The notes under the pieces: model-generated | Told to the model about the DNA's origin: nothing | Seen by the model: only the letters and a program-made list of their open reading frames with translations | Database searches by the model: none | Assembly (NCBI GenBank): GCA_024233935.1 | Contig: JACKOY010000001.1 | Span: forward strand, 62,001-126,000 | Source of the DNA: Spirochaetales bacterium | GTDB lineage: Bacteria; Spirochaetota; Leptospiria; Leptospirales; Leptonemataceae | Reading direction: 5' to 3' | Length of the DNA stretch: 64,000 nt | Program-made: the position numbers and the translations under genes | Part shown: in pieces, positions 45,356 to 53,072 of the stretch | Position numbering within the stretch: the first letter of the stretch is position 1 | Layout of the letters: each line of letters starts with the position of its first letter

Positions 45356-45651
45356 GAGGTTGTTCGCTGCGGCGAACTCATCGCGGCGGGCGGGTTCAAA
45401 GTGCAACTCCAGATAACAAGAGCGGAGGCGCACTTTGGCGTGCGCGACCACAGGGAATGTAGACCGCAACCGCCCGGATTCGCGCTTACCCTTTGGTCGC
45501 GCAACATTGCGTTGCGCTCGTTACCAGAAAAGCGACCCGCGTCTCCGGTTGAGGCGGCGGTCTACGCAGCCGTGGAAAAGCGAAGACGGCTCCCAATCTG
45601 AGACCGCTCACCGGCGGAGCCTCGCAAGAAAACCCTGTCACACGCGCATTC
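45356..45651. other. Non-coding remainder of repeat region A
   Basis: No gene is convincing here. It holds a small hairpin TTCGC-TGC-GGCGAA near 45363, a 17-bp word CGGAGGCGCACTTTGGC (45423-45439) that recurs at 47267-47283, and a CGCGCAACAT word also shared with region B. Probably further, more diverged modules of the same repeat. Confidence 0.55.
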
Positions 45652-45657
45652 TATAAT
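45652..45657 (+). promoter_or_regulatory. TATAAT box just upstream of rpn
   Basis: A perfect -10 hexamer ends 6 nt before the rpn ATG. No good -35 is seen at 16-18 nt. If used, transcription would start at or near the ATG, giving a leaderless or almost leaderless mRNA; this fits the absence of a Shine-Dalgarno there. Confidence 0.4.
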
Positions 45658-45663
45658 GAAAAG

Positions 45664-46500
45664 ATGGAGTACGATGCAGTCTCGAAGCGGCTGTTGCGGC
45701 TGGGGGCCAAACCAATCCTGAGCCGCCTGCTCGGACTGGCGATCAGTCAAAGCGAGGAGGTGCAGGAAAGCGCGACCGCGACGGTCAGTGTGCGGCACTC
45801 CGATTCGGTGCACATTGTAACGCTCGACGACGGCTCGCAAAGACTGGTGCTGGTTGAGTTTCAGACCAACTGGGATCCTCGGGTTCCATTGCGTTTGCTC
45901 GAATACGAGCTACGCCATCGTCTGCGGCAGAGTTTGCCGGTGGAGCCGGTCTTGTTTCTGTACCGTCCACACCCGGCCGCAAAGGACTCTGTGTCCGAAG
46001 AGAACCTGACCTACCGGTTTCGGCTGGTCAAATTCTGGGAGCTGGAGGCGGCCGATTTTGTGACGGCGGACGTGCATCTTTTACCGTACGTTGTGCTCAT
46101 GCGGGGCGGCCTTGCCCGGGTGGGCGAAATCGACCGTCGTAATCTCGAGACGGCCGACATCCCGAACGAGGAGAAATGGGATTTACTGACTGTACTGGAC
46201 ATCTACACCGGGATGCACGATCGTAAGCTTGCTCAGGCCCTCGGCAAAAAAAGGAGAGAACTCATGATCGAATCACCGATCTACCGCGAAATTCTGGAGG
46301 AAGGCAAATCTAAAGGCCGCGTTGAGGGCCGGGCCGAAGGGGAGGCGGAGGGCATGCGCAAAGGCGAGGCCGAGGGCGCCCGAAAAGCGAAGCTCGAAAC
46401 CGCGCGTGCCATGCTCGCCCGCGGTATGGATATGGAAACTGTCCTTGAGATTACCGGCCTCGATCGGGAGTCTCTTGAGGGGTCGCCTGAGGCGGGGTAA
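45664..46500 (+). CDS. Rpn-family PD-(D/E)XK nuclease
   Basis: 278 aa of the recombination-promoting nuclease/PDDEXK transposase-like family. Nuclease residues: Asp in VRHSDSVHIV (about 47) and LVEFQTNWD (E65-x-Q67), then the helical YELRHRLRQSLPVEPVLFLYR. From about residue 200 a low-complexity hinge rich in GR-EG/AEG repeats leads to a terminal helical segment (TARAMLARGMDMETVLEITGLD). No Shine-Dalgarno stands before ATG 45664, but a strong one stands inside the gene at 46251. Sits between two 476-bp direct repeats. Rpn proteins are DNA nucleases linked to recA-independent recombination and phage defence. Confidence 0.85.
   Translation: MEYDAVSKRLLRLGAKPILSRLLGLAISQSEEVQESATATVSVRHSDSVHIVTLDDGSQRLVLVEFQTNWDPRVPLRLLEYELRHRLRQSLPVEPVLFLYRPHPAAKDSVSEENLTYRFRLVKFWELEAADFVTADVHLLPYVVLMRGGLARVGEIDRRNLETADIPNEEKWDLLTVLDIYTGMHDRKLAQALGKKRRELMIESPIYREILEEGKSKGRVEGRAEGEAEGMRKGEAEGARKAKLETARAMLARGMDMETVLEITGLDRESLEGSPEAG
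46251..46256 (+). promoter_or_regulatory. Internal Shine-Dalgarno inside rpn
   Basis: AAGGAG followed by 7 nt and ATG at 46264, in frame with rpn. It is a much better ribosome site than the one at the gene's own start and is preceded by an A7 run. Confidence 0.7.
46264..46500 (+). CDS. Predicted intragenic Rpn small protein (antitoxin-like)
   Basis: In-frame ATG at codon 201 of rpn, giving 78 aa: MIESPIYREILEEG, the AEG-repeat hinge, and the C-terminal helix. In E. coli Rpn families a short product from an internal start is known to oligomerise with and inhibit the full nuclease. The same layout is seen here; expression and inhibition are inference. Confidence 0.6.
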   Translation: MIESPIYREILEEGKSKGRVEGRAEGEAEGMRKGEAEGARKAKLETARAMLARGMDMETVLEITGLDRESLEGSPEAG

Positions 46501-46536
46501 AAACGATACGCCAGGGGTGGCACCGGCGCCGGCCCC

Positions 46537-46562
46537 AGAAGTGTGCCCGTAAGCACACTTCT
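46537..46562. repeat. Inverted repeat downstream of rpn
   Basis: AGAAGTGTGC/GCACACTTCT, perfect 10-bp arms with loop CCGTAA, 37 nt after the rpn stop. No T-run follows, so termination is not assured. Confidence 0.7.
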
Positions 46563-46665
46563 GAACTCCCGCCCGCGACCACCCGGAAGCGGGCGTAAGA
46601 GGCAACCCCGGCCGCCCGAGGACGCTCGCCAATAGTAGCGGCGCTTTTTATGCGCGCCGCGGGGG

Positions 46666-46708
46666 CACAATTCACCTGATCTCGAACCTGCGGTTCGTGC
46701 GAATTGTG
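46666..46708. repeat. Nested palindrome, diverged third copy
   Basis: CACAATTCAC...GCGAATTGTG around CGAACC-TGC-GGTTCG; same design as 45186-45228 and 47038-47080 but with several substitutions, so an older copy. Confidence 0.7.
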
Positions 46709-46731
46709 TGTGGCTCGCGTGACTCGGGGAA

Positions 46732-47207
46732 CTTTTTTGCGCGCCATCCATGGCGCGGTGAAAGTTGCTTCCCAGCGCCCGCTGCTCAGTTGCCGTCTTT
46801 GGTTTTCGACACCGCACGTCTTGGGACTATCGCCGGCCGGTTTTTCCGCGCGAAAGTAAGCCGCCGCTCCCCTTGGTCGCGTCAGCGAGTTCAAACTGCT
46901 CGGCTGCGCTCGTACTATTCAAGTGTGCCATGGGCACAACTTTGAACCCCGAGCGCGACGCCTGGAAGCGAGCGTAAGATCGCGCCCTCGGTGTGCTCGC
47001 CAATAGTAGCGGCGCTTCTTATGCGCGCCGCGGGGGGCACAATTCGCTTTATCGCGAACCTGCGGTTCGGGCGAATTGTGTCATGCTCCGCGACGCTCGG
47101 GAAGGTTGTTCCGCGACAACGTGTCGCGGGGCAAGTTGCTTCCCGGCGGCGCGCTGCGCAGTTGCCGTCTTTGCGCTTCGACAGCGGGCGTTTTGGATTT
47201 CTTGCCC
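46732..47207. repeat. Long direct repeat, copy B (476 bp)
   Basis: Near-identical to 44880-45355 in the same orientation. Identity stops abruptly at CTTGCCC (47207): region A goes on with GAGG, region B with ACGC. Confidence 0.92.
47038..47080. repeat. Nested palindrome inside repeat copy B
   Basis: Same 43-nt nested palindrome as 45186-45228, arms CACAATTCGC/GCGAATTGTG. Confidence 0.8.
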
Positions 47208-47376
47208 ACGCGTCCCCAAATTGCTACCGCTTCTTAAGTTACCACCCCGGTCCTGAAGGGACCGGTCGGAGGCGCACTTTGGCCGTTACGTAAGGAATGC
47301 AGCCCCGTCGCTGCCATGTTCCACGTGCCCCCTGCTTCGCATGTTATCTTCTGTCGCGCAACATGCGTAACGTTCT
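47208..47376. other. Non-coding spacer with diverged repeat modules
   Basis: Contains hairpin CCGGTCC-TGAAG-GGACCGG (47247-47265), the 17-bp word shared with region A (47267-47283) and a CGCGCAACAT word. It runs into the 3' end of the first lipoprotein gene. No gene seen. Confidence 0.55.
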
Positions 47377-47949
47377 TTACTGTGAACCCTCATCCCCTTC
47401 GGGATACATCCTGGCCCAGCGTAGCGGCCACTGCTCACGCTCATTGAGGAAGTCAGGAGCGACCCGGAGAGGTTGGATGAGATTGAAACTCATGGCCGGT
47501 TCGCCTCCGGGAGTCTTGAACCTAAAGGCCCGGTCGCTCATAGTCGGCTCGACGAAGGTGCCCTCCGGGAAACCGTATGGCATGCTCCAGCCCTCCTCCA
47601 TGGGGCGAAAGCGCAGCCCGCCGCCTTCCACGAACTCCCAGCGCACGCTGTCGGTTGGTTCGATATGGCCAGCTGCCGTCAAGGCTGCGACACGAGCTGT
47701 GCCGTCCGGCAGGAACTTAAACCATGCACCCGGCGGGAGATGAAAGACCCGGTTCGGGAGATACAGCCGCAAAAATTCCCATTTCTCTTCCTCGGAGAGG
47801 CGATTGAAGGCCGCCACTTTGGGTCGGGCCGCCTCAAAGGTGGCCAGCACATCGCGCACGGGAGGCCGGGTGGGTGTTCGTTCGCGCGCCGGTTCACACT
47901 GTACGCACAGCCAGCAGAGCAGGCTTAGAAATGCAGCTCTCGATTTCAT
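47377..47949 (-). CDS. Paralogous lipoprotein D
   Basis: 190 aa from the ATG at 47949 with AAGGAG upstream. Hydrophobic N terminus ending in Cys residues (WLCVQC), a lax spirochaete-like lipobox. Core motifs are shared by all four paralogues here: VLATFEAARPK, FNRLSEEEKWEFLRLYLPNRVF and WFKFLPDGT, with DFLNEREQWPL at the C terminus. Last gene of the cluster, 175 bp below paralogue C. Family not recognised. Confidence 0.78.
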   Translation of the reverse strand: MKSRAAFLSLLCWLCVQCEPARERTPTRPPVRDVLATFEAARPKVAAFNRLSEEEKWEFLRLYLPNRVFHLPPGAWFKFLPDGTARVAALTAAGHIEPTDSVRWEFVEGGGLRFRPMEEGWSMPYGFPEGTFVEPTMSDRAFRFKTPGGEPAMSFNLIQPLRVAPDFLNEREQWPLRWARMYPEGDEGSQ

Positions 47950-48145
47950 TCTCGCTCCTTTGCTTTCCACACAAACAACTCTACCCGACCGAATCTGACT
48001 GCGGCATCAGGTGCGCGTACGAATTGACGCGCGCGCGGCCCACTTTGTGCGGCGCATGGACGAAGGTTTCGTGGTGCGTACGTGTGCGTCCCTTGTTCGT
48101 TCCCCCGCGATGACGCGACCCGGCGCTCTCGAAGGCGTTGCGTTC

Positions 48146-48730
48146 TTATTGAAGGCCCTCATCCCCTTCGGGATACATCCTGGCCCAGAGTAGCGGCCAC
48201 TGCTCACGCTCATTGAGAAAATCCGGTGCCCCCGACCGGTATCTTGCACGTAGTAGACCCAGCGTGGCACCGCGGCCACTCGGTGTTGCGAAACTGAACG
48301 ATGCATTGCCCGCTCGAATCTCGGGGCTCTGCCAGATTTCCTCTTGTTCCAGACCTAGAGGCATAGACTGAGCTGCTGTTGCAGGTCTAAGGCGAAGCTC
48401 ATTGTGGCTAATTTCCCACCTCAGGGTCGCGGCCAACTCGTAGTGCCCGCCGAAAAGCGAGACCAGAGTGGCCGTTCCCCCGGGCTGAAACTTGATGTAG
48501 TCTGAGGGGCCAACACTGAACACTCGGTTCGGGAGAAAAACGCGCAGGAACTCCCATTTTTCCGCCTCTGACAGTCGATTGAAGGCGGCGGACTTGGGTT
48601 GGTCCGCCTCAAACGTTGCCAGCACGTCTTGCACTGACGGCCGAGACAGTGGTGTCTGTGGATCCTCGTTCGATGTCTCGCAGGCACCGACCAAACAGAA
48701 GATAGTTATAAATGCAATCTGAGCCTTCAT
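48146..48730 (-). CDS. Paralogous lipoprotein C
   Basis: 194 aa. Clear lipobox (LVGACETS). Shares VLATFEADQPK, FNRLSEAEKWEFLRVFLPNRVF, YIKFQPGGT and DFLNEREQWPLLWARMYPEGDEG with paralogue D. Its ATG is 2 bp after the stop of the Cys/His protein gene, with GGGAG inside that gene's end, so the two are translationally coupled. Immunity-like pairing is inferred. Confidence 0.8.
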   Translation of the reverse strand: MKAQIAFITIFCLVGACETSNEDPQTPLSRPSVQDVLATFEADQPKSAAFNRLSEAEKWEFLRVFLPNRVFSVGPSDYIKFQPGGTATLVSLFGGHYELAATLRWEISHNELRLRPATAAQSMPLGLEQEEIWQSPEIRAGNASFSFATPSGRGATLGLLRARYRSGAPDFLNEREQWPLLWARMYPEGDEGLQ

Positions 48731-48732
48731 CG

Positions 48733-49734
48733 CTACTCCCGCTCCTTCCAGACGTACAGCTCCACCCTGTTGACATTACTCTGGTAGAAACCGTCTTCAA
48801 GGCTCCAGTCCCCAATCTTGCTTCCCGCCTGATAAACACGCAGATTCGCGACCGTCGGTTCGGTGCCCGGAGTCAGGCCCGTAACTACCGCGATGTGTCC
48901 ATCGCCTCGGTGCGGTCGGCCTTCGGAATTAAACTCCAGGGCGCCAGTAGCCTGGTTTCTCTTCTGATATCCCAGCATCGACGCCACCACCAGGTAGCCC
49001 TCTTGCGCAAGGCGCGCGGCCTCCGCGGGGTCGGTGATCCGAACCATTTCGTGGGTTTCCGTGTCGTAGGCGCCAGCGTTTAAGTACGCGTTCATTTTGT
49101 TCGCGCCCGTATCGCGGTGCAGATGAAGCTGCACACCATAGGCCGCCGCGATACGCTGCGCACCGTAGTTACAGTGCGTAGGCCATTTAAGCCCCGCGCT
49201 CTCGCTGGCGTATGTCGCGGCGTTGATGCGCTCCACCTTGTCTGTCCTGAGCAGGCCCGACATATTGTCGATGATTCTTGTAATGCGCTCAAAGAAATGA
49301 TCCGGCGGCGGTGCCGGATTGGCAACAGCACGATAGAGGATGTTTGTGTTCAGCGTGGGGTAGCTCCGCGGCATTTGCCCGTAGGTCACGTCCAGTTCCG
49401 CTTGCATGGCCGCGATCGCAGCGTCCCGCTCCGAGCGCGCCGCAGCCCCGCTGACGGGGAGTCCCTCTTCCGGGCAGTTCGGGTGTTGAATCGCGCAGGC
49501 ATTGCCGATGGCCAATCGCTCGTAAGAATGCAGCATCGTTTGCATGCGGGCCAGACGCACGCTGGGCTCATTGTCCTCGCGCGGCTCCGGCACAGCCGGT
49601 GGATTCGGGCTCGCCGCCCTCGCCGCAATCTCTTCTTCGAGTGTTTTTATTTCGGTCCGCAGCTGGGCTGCGCCGCGCTCCGCGTTTATTCGTTCATCGT
49701 TTTGGAACTTTGCCTGGCGGGCCAGGCTGGTCAT
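48733..49734 (-). CDS. Cys/His amidase-like protein (NlpC/P60 or CHAP-like)
   Basis: 333 aa, no signal peptide. The first 120 residues are a coiled-coil-like, charged segment (AERGAAQLRTEIKTLEEEI). The C-terminal half carries Cys188 in WPTHCNYGAQRIAAAYG and His280 in GDGHIAVVTGL, the order and spacing of papain-like murein amidases; Gln302 or a nearby residue could complete a triad. The frame opens only 24 bp above the ATG. Flanked by lipoprotein paralogues on both sides. Could be an exported cell-wall hydrolase or effector; exact family not recognised. Confidence 0.6.
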   Translation of the reverse strand: MTSLARQAKFQNDERINAERGAAQLRTEIKTLEEEIAARAASPNPPAVPEPREDNEPSVRLARMQTMLHSYERLAIGNACAIQHPNCPEEGLPVSGAAARSERDAAIAAMQAELDVTYGQMPRSYPTLNTNILYRAVANPAPPPDHFFERITRIIDNMSGLLRTDKVERINAATYASESAGLKWPTHCNYGAQRIAAAYGVQLHLHRDTGANKMNAYLNAGAYDTETHEMVRITDPAEAARLAQEGYLVVASMLGYQKRNQATGALEFNSEGRPHRGDGHIAVVTGLTPGTEPTVANLRVYQAGSKIGDWSLEDGFYQSNVNRVELYVWKERE

Positions 49735-49764
49735 TCGATCGTTATCCGGCGGCGACTCTCAGCG

Positions 49765-50313
49765 TTATTCAGTCGCGCCTTCAAGCAGCGGGAACTGCTC
49801 GCGCCTTTCAAAAAAGGGAGGCAAATAAGAATCTGGAGTAACTAGAACCAGAACGACTCGGCGGCCACGCATGTCATCAAACCGGAAAACGCCTTCCGCC
49901 CAACGCGGATTTGTCCAGAGCTGCTCCGTCTGAAGCCCGAAAGCCAGCGCATCAATTGGCTCGATGCAAAGCTTGCCGTCCGCTATTTGCCATTGGAACG
50001 TGCCCGGAGTCGCCTGGAATCCAATTGCCTCGTGCTCGTAAGTGCCATAGTTGACCAGCTGCGTAAAAAGTCCGGTTCCATCCGGTAGGAACTTTAGCCA
50101 GGCCGATGGCCCGACGCGAAACACACGACCCGGTAGGTATTCCCCCAAGAATCGCCAACGCTCCGCCTCGTTCAGGTTACTAAAGTGTTCGGCGTTGGGT
50201 TTGTTCGCGTAAAACTCCCGAAGTACCACGTTGAGTTTCGGTCGCGTTGGTTGGGCCACATCTCCGCGGCAACACAGAACCAGAGCAATTACGATGTAGG
50301 CCAGGCGCTTCAC
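49765..50313 (-). CDS. Paralogous lipoprotein B
   Basis: 182 aa from a GTG at 50313 (GGGAG about 11 nt away); another GTG at 50340 is possible. Signal YIVIALVLCC then RGD. Shares VLREFYANKPN, FSNLNEAERWRFLGEYLPGRVFRVGPSAWLKFLPDGT, and YGTYEHEAIG with paralogue A, and REQFPLL at the end. Lies 30 bp above the Cys/His gene. Confidence 0.76.
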   Translation of the reverse strand: MKRLAYIVIALVLCCRGDVAQPTRPKLNVVLREFYANKPNAEHFSNLNEAERWRFLGEYLPGRVFRVGPSAWLKFLPDGTGLFTQLVNYGTYEHEAIGFQATPGTFQWQIADGKLCIEPIDALAFGLQTEQLWTNPRWAEGVFRFDDMRGRRVVLVLVTPDSYLPPFFERREQFPLLEGATE

Positions 50314-50388
50314 CTTGATTCTGACTCCCTTTCGCGACACGTAGATAGCTGGAGTGGTTCCGCCAAAATGCTTTTCGACGCTCCGCCT

Positions 50389-50997
50389 TCACTCTCCTTC
50401 GTCTGGTGGCAACGCCTCCTGCGGAGCTGAATGCTGGCCGAGTTGCGGAAACTGGTGCCCCATATCCAGGAAAGGGGGTATATAGTCGCGGGGAGAGTCC
50501 AGGATCAATCCAAGCTCGCCCCCGCGCCCGTCATAAAACACGAAGACGCGTTCAGACAGGATCTCTGGCTTCATCCAGTGAGTTTCGGCGCCGAACGTGC
50601 GAGAGACGCTGCCGACAGAATCGGTCCCGCGAATGTGCAGAGCGTTGCCTGTGAGTTCCCATCGGAGATTTCCGGGTGTAACTCGCATTCCAATGGCCTC
50701 ACGCTCGTACGTTCCATAGTTGACCAGCTCCTGAAACAGCGCGCTGCCATCGGGCAGGAATTTGATCCATTCAGTTGGGCCGACCCGAAATACGCGCCCC
50801 GGTAGGTACACCGCCAGGAACTGCCAGCGCTGCTCTTCGGACAAGCTGTTGAAGGCACCGGCGTTAGGTCGGTTTGCGTAGAACTCCGCGAGCAACGTCT
50901 CAACCGTGAGCGAGTGGCGGGGCTCAGGGTCCGGTTTGCTGCAATAGAGGACCATGAAGCTGAGAAGGATGCACGATGCGCGTTTCATCAACCTCAC
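50389..50997 (-). CDS. Paralogous lipoprotein A
   Basis: 202 aa from a GTG at 50997, chosen because GGGAG lies about 8 nt upstream (an ATG at 50988 is alternative). Signal CILLSFMVLYCSKPD. Motifs: LLAEFYANRPN, FNSLSEEQRWQFLAVYLPGRVF, WIKFLPDGS, YGTYEREAIGM. First gene of the minus-strand cluster, 76 bp below the XPB-like helicase's stop. Confidence 0.76.
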   Translation of the reverse strand: MRLMKRASCILLSFMVLYCSKPDPEPRHSLTVETLLAEFYANRPNAGAFNSLSEEQRWQFLAVYLPGRVFRVGPTEWIKFLPDGSALFQELVNYGTYEREAIGMRVTPGNLRWELTGNALHIRGTDSVGSVSRTFGAETHWMKPEILSERVFVFYDGRGGELGLILDSPRDYIPPFLDMGHQFPQLGQHSAPQEALPPDEGE

Positions 50998-51084
50998 CGT
51001 TGCTTCTCCCGCCATAAATACAGGGCTGGCGTTGCGCCGTAGAAGTGTCTCCGAATTGACTGACCGCCGGAGTCTTCCGCCGTA

Positions 51085-52803
51085 TCAGCTGGTCTGAAGA
51101 ATGGTTTCGCGCACTTCGCCGCGCAGTTCTTTGAACTGCTCGAAAGTGTAGATCTGGTACTCGTAGCCCTGTTCGGTCAAAAAGAGCTGGCGGTTCTGAC
51201 CGAAACGCTCTTCGGTTGTGTCGCGGCTTACAAGCGAGTAAAAGAACGCGGTGTTGTCGCCTTTCTTCGGTCGGAGCACACGACCGAGGCGCTGGGCTTC
51301 TTCCTGCCTTGAACCGAAGGTTCCGCTGACCTGAATCGCAATCGCCGCGTCGGGCAGGTCGATTGAAAAGTTGGCCACCCGCGATACAATCAGGCAGGGG
51401 ATCTCGCCCGTTCGAAAACCGGCGTACAGTCTCTCGCGCTCCGGAAGCGGCGTCTTTCCGGTGATCAGTGGAAACTCGAAGTGGGCCGAGATCTTCTCGA
51501 GCTGGTCGATGTACTGCCCAATAATCAAAACGTTGCTGCGCCCGTGCTCTTCCAGAATCATCTCGATAGCCGTGCGCTTTTCGGGATTCTCCGAAGCCAG
51601 GCGATATTTCTCCCGATCATCGGCCAGGCTGTACTGCAGGCGGAGCTCCTCTTCCATGTCCACGCGAACCTCAATGCACCGCGCGTCGGCAATCCAGGAC
51701 TGCTTTTCGAGCTCTTTCCAGGGCACGTCGTACTTCTTCGGGCCGATCAGCGAAAACACGTCTTCTTCAAGCCCGTCTTCGCGAACCAGAGTGGCTGTCA
51801 GGCCCAGGCGCCGCTTGGCCTGCAGTTCCGAAGTCATGCGGAACACCGGCGCCGGCAGAAGATGCACCTCATCGTAAATGATAAGGCCCCAGTTGTTTGC
51901 GCTGAAGATGTTGAAGTGTGTGAACTCACCGCCTTTCTTCTTGCGGTGAGTGATAATGTTGTAAGTGGCGATCGTGATGGGCTTGATTTCCTTCTTCTCG
52001 CCGCTGTACTCTCCGATGTCTTCTTCTTTGATGTCGGTTTTATCCAGTATCTCGTTTTTCCACTGCCGGATGGAAAGCGTGTTCGTGACCAGAATCAGAG
52101 TCTGGGCGCCCACGATCTGCATCACGCCGATGCCCACGATGGTCTTCCCGGCGCCGCACGGCAGCACGATGACACCGGAGCCGCCTTCACGGGCCCCGTT
52201 AGCGTGAAAGACTTCGACCGAACGACGCTGATAGTCGCGCATGCCGAACTCGCTTCCGGTGCCGGTCTTGCCCAGAAAATTGAATCCGTACTTTGCGCCA
52301 TCGTCGTAACCCGCCAGGTCCTCAACGGGATAACCGATGCGGATCAGGGCCTGTTTGATGTGCCCGCGAAAATTGCCTTTGACCATGATGCGGTCTTTTT
52401 CGCGTTCTTCAATGTAGGGTTGAACCGTACGATGATTTGCGATTTCGTTTAAGAAGGCCCGCTCGTCCGAAACAATGAACAGATTGCCATCTTCCTCTTT
52501 GACAAGTTTGACTTTTCCGTAACGCGAAATCTGCTCGCGAATTTCATTTATGACGTTGCGGGGCACCGGATATTTAGAGAACTCTTCCAGCGAGTCGACG
52601 ATTTCGTCTGAGCTGAGCTTGCTGGAGGCCGCATTCCAGAGCGAAAGGGGCGTAATGCGATAAGTGTGCAGGTATTCCGGGCTCTTTTCGAGCTCCGCAA
52701 ACTGGCTCACGCGCGCCCGGCAGTCCTCGAAATGCTCGTTTTCGACTTCGAGCAACATGGTCCGATCGGATTGAACAATGAGCGGTTTGTTTATATCAGG
52801 CAT
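51085..52803 (-). CDS. XPB/Rad25-like DNA helicase
   Basis: 572 aa SF2 helicase. An N-terminal regulatory region with LEKSPEYLHTYRITPLSLWNAAS is followed by RecA-like domain 1 (MRDYQRRSVEVF Q-motif, VLPCGAGKTIVGI Walker A, IIYDEVHLLPA, GLTATLVREDG) and domain 2 (VLIIGQYIDQLE, IDLPDAAIAIQVSGTFGSRQEEAQRLGRVLRPK). The DEVH box and the RED-like LVREDG match archaeal/bacterial XPB. Probably acts in DNA repair. Such genes are sporadic in bacteria and present in spirochaetes. Confidence 0.93.
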   Translation of the reverse strand: MPDINKPLIVQSDRTMLLEVENEHFEDCRARVSQFAELEKSPEYLHTYRITPLSLWNAASSKLSSDEIVDSLEEFSKYPVPRNVINEIREQISRYGKVKLVKEEDGNLFIVSDERAFLNEIANHRTVQPYIEEREKDRIMVKGNFRGHIKQALIRIGYPVEDLAGYDDGAKYGFNFLGKTGTGSEFGMRDYQRRSVEVFHANGAREGGSGVIVLPCGAGKTIVGIGVMQIVGAQTLILVTNTLSIRQWKNEILDKTDIKEEDIGEYSGEKKEIKPITIATYNIITHRKKKGGEFTHFNIFSANNWGLIIYDEVHLLPAPVFRMTSELQAKRRLGLTATLVREDGLEEDVFSLIGPKKYDVPWKELEKQSWIADARCIEVRVDMEEELRLQYSLADDREKYRLASENPEKRTAIEMILEEHGRSNVLIIGQYIDQLEKISAHFEFPLITGKTPLPERERLYAGFRTGEIPCLIVSRVANFSIDLPDAAIAIQVSGTFGSRQEEAQRLGRVLRPKKGDNTAFFYSLVSRDTTEERFGQNRQLFLTEQGYEYQIYTFEQFKELRGEVRETILQTS

Positions 52804-53028
52804 AGATTCCCGGAAATGGCGCAGATTGTGGCAAAAGCAATGCTACGAGCCACGCGCCTGTGATTAGACGGCAGGGCCGGCTGTCAAGCCGTTTTGGCAT
52901 ATCAGATTCCGATTCCCGCGGAAAGCGCACATGCCCCGGCGCCTCGGTCCCATTCCCAGACCAGAGTAATCAATCTGACGTGAATCGCCCCCCGAGGGAG
53001 CGGCCTTTTTGGAAAATTTTGGGTGTAG

Positions 53029-53064
53029 AAAAGGCAGGGGACTGCGGCCGAACGCCGCAGCCCC
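53029..53064 (-). terminator. Probable terminator after the DUF2147 gene
   Basis: Minus-strand hairpin GGGG-CTGCGGC...GCCGCAG-(T)-CCCC (53037-53064, one bulge), 8 nt after the stop, followed by TGCC then TTTT. The T-run is short and offset, so moderate. Confidence 0.6.
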
Positions 53065-53072
53065 GGGAACAA

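Larger units (their letters stand above)
46506..46731. other. Non-coding 5' part of repeat region B
   Basis: After the rpn stop come CCAGGGGTGGCACC (cf. region A), a hairpin, and an extra module beginning CTCGCCAATAGTAGCGG that is also found at 45143 and about 46996. No gene is supported. Confidence 0.6.

Noticed and set aside
44800..45462. Several short frames in the repeat copies, duplicated at 46697-47293
   Set aside because: Arg/Ser-rich, low-quality translations in multiple frames; they owe their repetition to the DNA repeat, not to a conserved protein.
44785..47283. Repeat region as a CRISPR array, integron attC array or insertion sequence
   Set aside because: Repeats are long and unevenly spaced without spacers; no attC core pairs, integrase, transposase or terminal inverted repeats with target duplication could be seen.
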